From: Phenylobacterium hankyongense
Lineage (GTDB): Bacteria > Pseudomonadota > Alphaproteobacteria > Caulobacterales > Caulobacteraceae
Length of the DNA: 64,000 bases
Direction: 5' to 3'
Assembly (NCBI RefSeq): GCF_003254505.1
Contig: NZ_QFYP01000001.1
Span: forward strand, 1,100,001 to 1,164,000
Part shown: positions 57,443-64,000 of the stretch, piece by piece
How the letters are laid out: the number at the start of each line of letters is the position of its first letter
Numbering within the stretch: position 1 is the stretch's first letter
Translations under genes and position numbers: made by a program
Notes under the pieces: generated by a model
What the model was told of the DNA's origin: nothing
What the model saw: only the letters and a program-made list of their open reading frames with translations
The model's database searches: none

Positions 57443-58153
57443 ATGCCGTTCGACGCCACCGTACTGACCATGTTCCCCGAGGCCTTTCCGGGCCCGCTCG
57501 GCGTGTCGCTGATCGGCACGGCGTGGCGCGAGCAGGGGCTCTGGAGCCTCGAAACGGTGGACATTCGGGGCTTTTCCAAGGATAAGCGCGGCTTCCTCGA
57601 CGACACCCCTGCGGGTGGCGGTCCGGGACAGGTGATGCGGGCGGACGTCATCGCCTCCGCGCTGGACAGCGTGGAGCAGCGAGAGCGGCCGCTTTTGTAC
57701 ATGAGCGCCCGGGGCCGGCCCCTGACCCAGGCGCGCGTGCGTGAGTGGGCTTCGGGCCCGGGGCTGATCGTTCTTTGCGGTCGGTTCGAAGGGGTGGACC
57801 AGCGGGTGCTCGACGCCCGCGGGTTCGAGGAGGTCGCCGTGGGCGACGCGGTGCTCGCCGGCGGCGAGGCGGCGGCGCTGGTGGCGATCGAAGCGTGCGT
57901 ACGGCTGGTCCCGGGGGTCCTGGGACAGGCCGAGAGCTTGAGTGAAGAAAGCTTCGAGGACGGGCTCCTCGAGCATCCGCAGTACACGCGACCGCGGACG
58001 TTCGAAGGCCTCGACATCCCCGAGGTGCTGCTGGGCGGCCACCACGCCGAGGTTCGGAAGTGGCGGCAGGCGCAGCGGGAACAGACCACGCGGGAGCGGC
58101 GGCCGGACTTGTGGGCGCGGCGATCCGCCAATCAACAGGCAAAGGGCGAGTAA
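57443..58153 (+). CDS. trmD: tRNA (guanine37-N1)-methyltransferase TrmD
   Basis: A 236-residue SPOUT methyltransferase: [31 protein letters not shown], and the knot [14 protein letters not shown] with [13 protein letters not shown]. It methylates G37 next to the anticodon to prevent frameshifts. It is followed after 20 bp by rplS, its usual partner. The ffh-rpsP-rimM genes that often precede it are on the other strand. Confidence 0.96.
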   Translation: MPFDATVLTMFPEAFPGPLGVSLIGTAWREQGLWSLETVDIRGFSKDKRGFLDDTPAGGGPGQVMRADVIASALDSVEQRERPLLYMSARGRPLTQARVREWASGPGLIVLCGRFEGVDQRVLDARGFEEVAVGDAVLAGGEAAALVAIEACVRLVPGVLGQAESLSEESFEDGLLEHPQYTRPRTFEGLDIPEVLLGGHHAEVRKWRQAQREQTTRERRPDLWARRSANQQAKGE

Positions 58154-58173
58154 AGCCCAGTAAGGACAACGAC

Positions 58174-58575
58174 ATGAACGTGATCGAACAACTCCAGAAG
58201 GAAGAGGCCGACCGCCTCCTCGCCCTTCGCAAGGTCCCCGAATTCCAGCCCGGCGACACCGTCCGCGTGAACGTGCGGATCAAGGAAGGCGAGCGCGAGC
58301 GCGTCCAGGCCTATGAGGGCGTCTGCATCGCCCGTGGCGGCCGCGGCATCGACGAGAGCTTCACGGTCCGCAAGATCTCCTTCGGCGAAGGCGTCGAGCG
58401 GGTCTTCCCGGTGATGTCGCCGATGATCGAATCCATCGAGGTGAAGCGCCGCGGCGTCGTGCGTCGCGCCAAGCTCTATTACCTGCGCGACCGTCGCGGG
58501 AAGTCGGCCCGGATCGCCGAGCGCCAGATGAGCTCGACGGCGAAGGACACGGCTCCGGAGACCTCGGAAGCCTAA
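58174..58575 (+). CDS. rplS: 50S ribosomal protein L19
   Basis: A 133-residue L19: [34 protein letters not shown] and [16 protein letters not shown] are diagnostic. The last about 20 residues ([12 protein letters not shown]) extend beyond the usual end, as in relatives. AAGGACAACGAC precedes ATG 58174. An intrinsic terminator follows 30 bp later. Confidence 0.96.
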   Translation: MNVIEQLQKEEADRLLALRKVPEFQPGDTVRVNVRIKEGERERVQAYEGVCIARGGRGIDESFTVRKISFGEGVERVFPVMSPMIESIEVKRRGVVRRAKLYYLRDRRGKSARIAERQMSSTAKDTAPETSEA

Positions 58576-58604
58576 GCGCTCCGGGTCCCAGCAACAGTTT
58601 CAGG

Positions 58605-58634
58605 CGGCGGCCGTGGCGACACGGCCGCCGTTTT
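58605..58634 (+). terminator. Intrinsic terminator after rplS
   Basis: CGGCGGCCGT and ACGGCCGCCG form a 10-bp stem with a GGCGAC loop, followed by TTTT. It ends the trmD-rplS transcript. Confidence 0.92.
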
Positions 58635-58672
58635 CGTATCCGGCGCCTTCCTATCCGGCGTCCGGGCGCGGC

Positions 58673-58712
58673 CAAAGAAAAGCCCCGGTGCGGATGATCC
58701 GGCGCCGGGGCT
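58673..58712 (-). terminator. Intrinsic terminator of the rimM transcript, minus strand
   Basis: Read on the minus strand, AGCCCCGG (58712-58705) pairs with CCGGGGCT (58688-58681) and is followed by TTTTCTTT. It serves the ffh-rpsP-rimM transcripts and faces the rplS terminator. Confidence 0.88.
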
Positions 58713-58900
58713 CAACTTCAAGGTGACGATGGCGTTACATCGGGGGGGCGTCGTAGGGCCTCCGTCACGCTGGAATAACAATCATCCCGCCGGCCTGTTC
58801 CGGGCCGCGGGGAAAATTCGGCGGAAAAATTCGGCGGCGGCCGGACGGAACCGGTGGAGCTTGGCGGGATTTCTGCTGCGGACCCTGAAGGACGCGAGCC

Positions 58901-59041
58901 ATGCGAGAGCATTCGGCCCTGAAGCCTGAACGGCCCGACCCGACCGAGCCGGGCTCGGGCCCGCTGATGTTCCTGACCCTCCTGGCGGCGGCGGGGTTCG
59001 CCTGGGGCTGGGTGGCGCAGGCGGCGCTCGGGTCCTTCTAG
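58901..59041 (+). CDS. Small membrane protein (46 aa)
   Basis: A 46-residue frame: a charged N terminus (REHSALKPERPDPTEPGSG) then one transmembrane helix (MFLTLLAAAGFAWGWVAQAAL). GAAGGACG precedes the ATG with good spacing. It sits between the rimM terminator and rimM and ends 3 bp from its stop, convergent. Family unknown; single-helix small proteins often associate with membrane complexes. Confidence 0.6.
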   Translation: MREHSALKPERPDPTEPGSGPLMFLTLLAAAGFAWGWVAQAALGSF

Positions 59042-59044
59042 CGC

Positions 59045-59548
59045 CTATTCGATCTCTTCGGGCGGAACGGCGACCAGCTTGCGGTCGGCGATGCGCACCT
59101 CGGGGACCGCCTCGCGGGTGAACGGCAGCCACCAGCTGGCGCCCTGCGCGGGCTGGATTTCCAGGAGGTCGCCGGCCCCGAAATCGTGCACCGACTTCAC
59201 CTGGCCGAGCGGCTCGCCGGCCGGCGTCTCGACCGCCAGCCCGATCAGGTCGGCGAGGTAGAATTCGTCCTCCTCCGGCGCGGGAAGACGATCTCTCGGA
59301 ATGAACAGCTGCAGGCCGCGCAGCGCCTCGGCCTGCTCGCGGGTCTGGACTTCGGCGACGCGGGCGATGATCCCGCCCTTGGTCGGCCGGCCGCCGGTCA
59401 GCGTCAGCCCCGGCGAGCCATCCTGGCGCAGCAGCCGGGCGTATTCGACCAGGGCCATCGGATCGGCGGTGAAGCTGGTGATGCGGACATCGCCCTTCAC
59501 CCCGAACGCGCCGGCGACGCGCGCCACCAGGATCAGGTCGTCGCTCAT
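59045..59548 (-). CDS. rimM: 16S rRNA maturation factor RimM
   Basis: A 167-residue RimM: N-terminal ARVAGAFGVKGDVRITSFTADP, then PRDRLPAPEEDEFYLADLIGLAV and a C-terminal PRC-barrel ending EVRIADRKLVAVPPEEIE. It binds S19 in the 30S head during assembly. It is 148 bp after rpsP on the same strand. Confidence 0.95.
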   Translation of the reverse strand: MSDDLILVARVAGAFGVKGDVRITSFTADPMALVEYARLLRQDGSPGLTLTGGRPTKGGIIARVAEVQTREQAEALRGLQLFIPRDRLPAPEEDEFYLADLIGLAVETPAGEPLGQVKSVHDFGAGDLLEIQPAQGASWWLPFTREAVPEVRIADRKLVAVPPEEIE

Positions 59549-59553
59549 CGCGT

Positions 59554-59678
59554 CCTTCTCCCCTCGGGGAGGAAGGCGTCGGGCGAGCGCCCGACGGACG
59601 AGGGGTCGAAAGCCCGTTCAGTCAAATCGATCACCAGCCTGGGCTGCTCTGAGGCCCCTTCCCCCAGGGGGAGAAGGG
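59554..59678. repeat. Intergenic C-rich hairpin elements between rpsP and rimM
   Basis: 59554-59607 repeats the pattern of 2039-2090 (CCTTCTCCCC hairpin, then GTCGGGCG and GACGAGGGG). A second hairpin, CCCCTTCCCCC paired with GGGGGAGAAGGG (59655-59678), follows. Both types belong to intergenic elements common in Caulobacterales. Confidence 0.6.
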
Positions 59679-59696
59679 ACGCTCAGGTCGCGGGCT

Positions 59697-60287
59697 TTAG
59701 GCCTGCTCTTCGCCGGCTTCGGCGGGAGCTTCGGCAGCGGCTTCCGCCGCGGGTTCGGCCGCAGGCGCTTCAGCCGGCGCGGCTTCGGCGACGGGCTCTT
59801 CGGCGGCGGCCGGCGCAGCTTCGGCGGGCGCTTCCTCGGCGGCGGGAGCAGCCTCGGCGACGGCTTCTTCAGCGGCCGGGGCGGGCTCTTCGGCGACCGG
59901 TTCCGGCTCCGGAGCCGGCGCGTTGCGGGCTTCCTCGGCGGCGGCGGCGCGGTCGGCTTCGCGCTGGGTGCGCTCTTCCGCACGTTCCTTGGCCTTGGCG
60001 CCCGGCAGGCCCTTGTTCGGGTTATTGCCGGCCTGCCATTGGCCGACGCCTTGCAGCGACAGCTCGCGGGCGACGCGGTCGGTGGGCTGGGCGCCCTTGG
60101 ACATCCATTCCTGGATGCGCTCGACCTTCAGCACCACGCGCTGCGGATCGTCCTTCTTCAGGAGCGGGTTGTAGCTGCCCACCTTCTCGATGAAGCGGCC
60201 GTCGCGGGGCGAGTGGCTGTCGGCGACGACGATCGAGTAGTAGGGGCGCTTCTTGGCGCCGCCACGGGCGAGACGGATCTTCAGCAT
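59697..60287 (-). CDS. rpsP: 30S ribosomal protein S16 with a long acidic tail
   Basis: The 196-residue protein has a normal S16 core (residues 1-85: [42 protein letters not shown]) and then about 110 extra residues: a charged Lys/Arg/Glu part, then an Ala/Glu/Pro-rich low-complexity end. Typical S16 is 80-90 residues; extended forms occur in alphaproteobacteria. The tail probably lies on the ribosome surface. The gene follows ffh by 24 bp. Confidence 0.93.
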   Translation of the reverse strand: MLKIRLARGGAKKRPYYSIVVADSHSPRDGRFIEKVGSYNPLLKKDDPQRVVLKVERIQEWMSKGAQPTDRVARELSLQGVGQWQAGNNPNKGLPGAKAKERAEERTQREADRAAAAEEARNAPAPEPEPVAEEPAPAAEEAVAEAAPAAEEAPAEAAPAAAEEPVAEAAPAEAPAAEPAAEAAAEAPAEAGEEQA

Positions 60288-60311
60288 TCGTAGGTCCTTT
60301 GGTCTTTCGGT

Positions 60312-61823
60312 CTATTTCTTGAAGGGGTTGAAGCCGGGGGGCAGGCCGCCCAGCCCGGGTAGTTTCGGGCCGCCGCCCTGTTGCAGCTTGGCGGCCATCT
60401 CTTCGATTTCCTGCTGCGACGGCATCTTGCCGCCCCCCAGGCTCTTCAGGCGGTCCATGCCGCCGCCGCCCGCGCCGCCGCCGCCGAGCATCTGCGCCAT
60501 CTGCGCGAAGCCGCGGCCGCCGCCCTTGCTCATCATCTTGAAGGCGTCCGCCATCTGGCGGTGCTGCTTGAGCAGCCGGTTGACCTCGGCCACCTCGACC
60601 CCGGCGCCGGCGGCGATGCGCCGCTTGCGCGAGGCCTGCAGGATGTCCGGCTTCTTGCGCTCGACCTTGGTCATCGAGGAGATGATCGCCGCCTGGCGGT
60701 CGACCATCTTGTCGGAGATGTTGGCCTCGGCGATCTGCTTCTTGATCTTCTGCACGCCGGGCAACAGGCCCATCAGGCCCTCCATGCCGCCCATCCGCTT
60801 CATCTGGGCGAGCTGCTCGGACATCATGTCGAGGTCGAACTGGCCCTTGGCCAGCCGCTTGGCCATGGCCTCGGCCTTGGCAACGTCGAGGTCCTGGGAA
60901 GCCTTCTCGACGAGGGCCACCACGTCGCCCTGGCCGAGGATCCGGCCGGCCACGCGGGCGGCGTCGAACACGTCGAGGCCGTCGATCTTCTCGGAGACGC
61001 CGAGGAACTTGATCGGCAGGCCGGTGACCGCGCGCATGGACAGCGCCGCGCCGCCGCGCCCGTCGCCGTCGGCGCGGGTCAGCACCAGGCCGGTCAGCGG
61101 CAGGCGCTCGTGGAAGGCCTTGGCGGTGCGCACCGCGTCCTGGCCGGTCAGGCTGTCGGCGACCAGCAGGGTCTCGGAGGGATTGCCGATGCGGGCGATC
61201 TCGGCGGCTTCCGACATCATCGCCTCGTCGAGCGTGGTGCGCCCGGCGGTGTCGAGGATGACGACGTCGTAGCCCTGAAGCTTGGCCGCGGAGATGGCGC
61301 GCTTGGCGATGTCGGGGGCCGACTGGCCGGCGACGATCGGCAGGCTGTCGACGCCGGCCTGGGTGGCGAGCGTCGCCAGCTGCTCCATGGCGGCCGGACG
61401 GCGGGTGTCCAGCGAGGCCAGCAGCACCTTCTTGCGCTCCTTGGCCAGGCGCAGGCCAAGCTTGGCCGCCGTGGTGGTCTTGCCGGAGCCTTGCAGGCCG
61501 GCCATCAGGATGACGGTCGGCGGGTTCAGCGAGAGGTTCAGCCCGACGGCCTCGCCCTCGCCGCCGAGCATCTCCACCAGGCCGTCGTAGGTGATCTTGA
61601 CCACCTGGTCGGCGGGGCGGACCGAGCGGATCACCGCCTCGCCGGTGGCGCGTTCCTTGGCCTTGGCGATGAATTCGCGCACGACCGGCAGGGCGACGTC
61701 GGCCTCGAGCAGGGCCACCCGCACCTCGCGCAGGGCCTCGTCCACGTCCTTCTCGGACAAGACGCCCTTGCCGCCGAGGCGGTCAAAGACGCTGGAAAGC
61801 CGATCTGTCAGCGCGTCGAACAA
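60312..61823 (-). CDS. ffh: Signal recognition particle protein Ffh
   Basis: A 503-residue SRP54: N domain, GTPase G domain (GLQGSGKTTTAAKLG, DTAGRTTLDEAMM, TRADGDGRGG) and a Met-rich M domain with MTKVERKKPDILQASRKRRIAAGAG, the RNA-binding part. With FtsY and 4.5S RNA it targets membrane proteins. It opens the ffh-rpsP-rimM group on the minus strand. Confidence 0.96.
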   Translation of the reverse strand: MFDALTDRLSSVFDRLGGKGVLSEKDVDEALREVRVALLEADVALPVVREFIAKAKERATGEAVIRSVRPADQVVKITYDGLVEMLGGEGEAVGLNLSLNPPTVILMAGLQGSGKTTTAAKLGLRLAKERKKVLLASLDTRRPAAMEQLATLATQAGVDSLPIVAGQSAPDIAKRAISAAKLQGYDVVILDTAGRTTLDEAMMSEAAEIARIGNPSETLLVADSLTGQDAVRTAKAFHERLPLTGLVLTRADGDGRGGAALSMRAVTGLPIKFLGVSEKIDGLDVFDAARVAGRILGQGDVVALVEKASQDLDVAKAEAMAKRLAKGQFDLDMMSEQLAQMKRMGGMEGLMGLLPGVQKIKKQIAEANISDKMVDRQAAIISSMTKVERKKPDILQASRKRRIAAGAGVEVAEVNRLLKQHRQMADAFKMMSKGGGRGFAQMAQMLGGGGAGGGGMDRLKSLGGGKMPSQQEIEEMAAKLQQGGGPKLPGLGGLPPGFNPFKK

Positions 61824-62253
61824 AAGTCGCTCCTGTGGCCCAAACGCAGTCGACCCCCGTGGACGATTGCGTCGACGGGGGGCCTCGCCGTCCTCGTCCC
61901 ATATGGTGGTGGGGGTCGTGACGGTGGAGGGCGCTGACCGAGGTTGGCGCCGGAAGGGCGCGCTTATGCGCCTGTGGACGAATTAGGTCAAGGAAGGGGC
62001 GGCGGCTCGTCGGAGACTTGGATGCGCGCCAAGTTGCTCCCCCGTTGGGGGAGCTGTCAGCGAAGCTGACTGAGGGGGCTTCCCCCTGGGTTGGCGCGGA
62101 CCGCAGCTGCACAGCCGCGGTGGAAGCCCCCTCCGTCTCGGCGCTGTTGCGCCGATCCACCTCCCCCAGATCGCGCTGCGCGCTGGGGGAGGAATGACGA
62201 TCCATGTCCGAAAGCCGCCAGCGGTTCTCGGCGGGCGGGGCTATATTCGCTCC
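61824..62253. other. 430-bp intergenic region, divergent promoters plus a repeat
   Basis: This gap separates ffh (minus) from ogt (plus). The part up to 62030 holds no gene or clear motif. The rest is a palindromic repeat described separately. Confidence 0.6.
62036..62194. repeat. Palindromic intergenic repeat unit with C-rich hairpins
   Basis: The unit starts with a perfect hairpin GCTCCCCC-GTT-GGGGGAGC (62036-62054) and ends with CTCCCCCAGATCGCGCTGCGCGCTGGGGGAG. Between them GGGGGCTTCCCCC and TGGAAGCCCCCTCC mirror one another. It is typical of mobile, non-coding palindromic units; no transposase is nearby. Confidence 0.7.
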
Positions 62254-62790
62254 ATGACCCAATACACCCTGTTCGAGACCGCCATCGGCTGGGCCGGCGT
62301 CGCCTGGGGCGAGCGCGGGCTGGTCGGCGTCCACCTGCCGGAGCGGGAGGCGGAGAGCACGCGCCGCGGCGTGCTCAAGCGCTTCCCCGACGCCAGCGAG
62401 GGCGAACCGCCGGCGGCGGTCGGCGAGGTGATCGCCCGCATCCGCGCCCTGCTGGTCGGCGAGAAGATCGATTTCGCCGACGCGCCGCTCGACCTCGCCC
62501 GCGTCCCCGAGTTCAACGCCCGGGTCTATGCGATCGCCCGCGCCATTCCGCCGGGCGAGACCCTGACCTACGGCGAGATCGCGGTGAGGCTCGGCGACAA
62601 GCTTTTGGCCCGCGACGTCGGCCAGGCGCTGGGCCAGAACCCCTGGCCGATCGTCGTGCCCTGCCACCGGGTGACGGCGGCGGACGGCAAGCCGGGCGGC
62701 TTCTCCGCGCGCGGCGGCGTCAACACCAAGCTGAAGCTGCTGGCCATCGAGGGCGCCAAGGCCGCGGCCCAACCCTCGCTGTTCGACTGA
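62254..62790 (+). CDS. ogt: Methylated-DNA-protein-cysteine methyltransferase
   Basis: A 178-residue Ogt-type alkyltransferase: the acceptor cysteine is in VVPCHRV, the helix-turn-helix in TLTYGEIAVRLGDKLLARDVGQALGQNPWPI, and FSARGGVNTKLKLLAIEG follows. It removes O6-alkyl groups from guanine. ATG 62254 gives the usual N terminus; an earlier ATG at 62194 would add unrelated residues from the repeat. Confidence 0.93.
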   Translation: MTQYTLFETAIGWAGVAWGERGLVGVHLPEREAESTRRGVLKRFPDASEGEPPAAVGEVIARIRALLVGEKIDFADAPLDLARVPEFNARVYAIARAIPPGETLTYGEIAVRLGDKLLARDVGQALGQNPWPIVVPCHRVTAADGKPGGFSARGGVNTKLKLLAIEGAKAAAQPSLFD

Positions 62791-62872
62791 GCCCGGCGCG
62801 CAATTGACGCCGGCGCCGGTTTTGCCGCGGGAAGGCTAGGCGACGCGCGGCGCGCCCGCTAACACCGCATCC

Positions 62873-63724
62873 ATGGCCATCGGCGTGTTCGATTCCGGCG
62901 TGGGCGGTTTGACCGTCCATCACAGGCTCGTGGAGCGCTTCCCGCGAGCCGATTTCGTCTATCTCGCCGACCAGGCGAACGCCCCCTACGGCGGGCGGCC
63001 GGGCGAGGAGATCGTCGACCTGACCCGGGCCGGCTGCGAGCGGCTGTTCGCCGAGGGCTGCAACCTCGTGGTGCTGGCCTGCAACACCGCCGCCAGCGTG
63101 GCGCTCCGCCGGCTGCAGCAGACCTGGCTGCCGGGCTACCGCAAGGCGCTGGGGCGGCCGGTCAATGTGCTCGGCATCATCGTGCCGACCATCGAGGCGG
63201 CCACCGGCCTGCCCTGGGAGCACGAGGCCGAGCGGCGCGGCGACAAGGTGGAGAAGCTGGACGTCCTGGGGGTGTTCTCGACGCCGGCCACCGCCGCCAG
63301 CCGGGTCTATGAGATCGAGATCGACAAGCGCCGCCAGGACGTCGCGGTGTTCTCCGAACCCTGCCCGCAGCTGGCGCGGATGATCGAGGCCGGCGCGGAC
63401 GCCGCCGAACTCGCCGCGGTCATCGAGGGCCATGTGGTCACCCTCGCCAAGCGCATCGGCCGGCCGCCGGACCGGGCGATCCTCGGCTGCACCCACTACG
63501 AGATCGTCGCCGACCTGTTCCGCGCCGCCCTGCCCCCCGGCACGCCGCTGATCCACCAGCCGGACGCCACCGCCGACGCCCTCGAACGCTACTTCGAGCG
63601 CCATCCCGAGATCGACCCCGGCGCCGGCGGCGCGCGCCGCTTCCTGACCACCGGCAAGCCCGGCGCCCAGCACAGCATGGTCGAGACCTTCTGGGGCGGC
63701 CCCTTGCGCTTCGAGCGCGCCTAG
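62873..63724 (+). CDS. murI: Glutamate racemase
   Basis: A 283-residue MurI. GVFDSGVGGLTV opens it; the two catalytic cysteines are in LACNTAAS and LGCTHYEIV. It makes D-glutamate for peptidoglycan. The gene is plus-strand, 82 bp after ogt and before tesB. Full length. Confidence 0.94.
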   Translation: MAIGVFDSGVGGLTVHHRLVERFPRADFVYLADQANAPYGGRPGEEIVDLTRAGCERLFAEGCNLVVLACNTAASVALRRLQQTWLPGYRKALGRPVNVLGIIVPTIEAATGLPWEHEAERRGDKVEKLDVLGVFSTPATAASRVYEIEIDKRRQDVAVFSEPCPQLARMIEAGADAAELAAVIEGHVVTLAKRIGRPPDRAILGCTHYEIVADLFRAALPPGTPLIHQPDATADALERYFERHPEIDPGAGGARRFLTTGKPGAQHSMVETFWGGPLRFERA

Positions 63725-63817
63725 ACGTCGCGCCTGCGGCCTCGCCGTCAGCTTGCCGCTGGTCGTCGCAGGGCTTAAGCGGAGCCCTTTCGCATCTGCA
63801 ACATTTCGACGGCGCCC

Positions 63818-64000
63818 ATGGAAACCGAAGACCTCACCGAGACCCTGCAGCTCGAACGGCTTGAGGTGAACCTGTTCCGCGGAACCACCGCCGACAACTC
63901 GCCGGGCCGGATCTTCGGCGGCCAGGTGATCGCCCAGTCGCTGCTGGCCGCCTACGAGACGGTGGAGGAGCGCATCTGCCACTCGATGCACTGCTACTTC
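63818..64000 (+). CDS. tesB: Acyl-CoA thioesterase II (TesB), 3'-truncated by the window
   Basis: Only 61 residues are visible. The N terminus LEVNLFRGTTADNSPGRIFGGQVIAQSLLAAYETV matches TesB. It hydrolyses medium- to long-chain acyl-CoA. The frame runs to the right edge without a stop. The start is at ATG 63818; no strong ribosome site. Confidence 0.9.
   Translation, partial: METEDLTETLQLERLEVNLFRGTTADNSPGRIFGGQVIAQSLLAAYETVEERICHSMHCYF

Overview
The window is a GC-rich chromosomal segment from an alphaproteobacterium. The gene set points to Caulobacterales, probably near Phenylobacterium or Caulobacter: DUF484-xerC, a TCA-cycle operon running sucCD-sucAB-lpd, OxyR/AhpC/AhpD, S16 with a long acidic tail, TTAA-N7-TTAC-like CtrA motifs, and C-rich intergenic hairpin elements. 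The placement rests on gene content and remembered family features, not on a database search. No rRNA, tRNA, prophage, insertion sequence or CRISPR array was found.

Layout. 1-5.7 kb: end of a fold-III ornithine/lysine decarboxylase, a deoxyhypusine-synthase-like protein (polyamines), a secreted acid phosphatase with an altered motif, a SnoaL-like protein, and a molybdopterin oxidoreductase coupled to a cytochrome b561. 5.7-12.3 kb: thioesterase, alpha/beta hydrolase, DUF488, pentapeptide-repeat protein, CorA, CHAP amidase/peptidase, TerC. 12.3-14.2 kb: a 611-residue protein built almost wholly of about 74 octapeptides with a 56-residue superperiod, the most unusual item here. 14.2-19.5 kb: priA, transaldolase-like fsa, DUF484, xerC, a small secreted protein, a GNAT enzyme.

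19.5-27.8 kb (minus strand): TCA-cycle block sucC-sucD-sucA-sucB, a Ser-rich lipoprotein gene, then lpd. mdh and acnA lie further along (35-36 kb and 42-45 kb), so four TCA steps are encoded in the window. 27.9-39 kb: a giant GH18-CE4-GT2 fusion protein, a membrane LytTR regulator, two tandem LprI-like paralogues, a HIT protein, a CitE-like lyase with a coupled secreted protein, DUF2237 and ThpR. 39-42.4 kb: SGNH esterase, Bax-inhibitor-1 protein, DUF2794, a candidate structured RNA with its own terminator, and DUF1223.

45.3-48.7 kb: cytochrome c maturation genes ccmA-ccmB, a Spy/CpxP-like gene, then ccmC-ccmD-ccmG. 48.7-55.1 kb: two small hypothetical genes with CtrA-like motifs, a MarR regulator with a lysine-rich tail, YciB-FtsY, a TRIC channel, mtaB-dapF and a PadR regulator. 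55.2-57.4 kb: divergent oxyR and ahpC-ahpD, with an OxyR box between them. 57.4-61.8 kb: trmD-rplS facing ffh-rpsP-rimM, with two back-to-back terminators between them. 62.2-64 kb: ogt, murI and the start of tesB.

Links between genes are mostly metabolic or translational. SucABCD/Lpd/Mdh/AcnA form a TCA set. Ffh and FtsY are SRP partners. TrmD, RimM, S16, L19 and MtaB serve ribosomes and tRNA. CcmABCDG exports and attaches heme. OxyR-AhpC-AhpD detoxifies peroxide.
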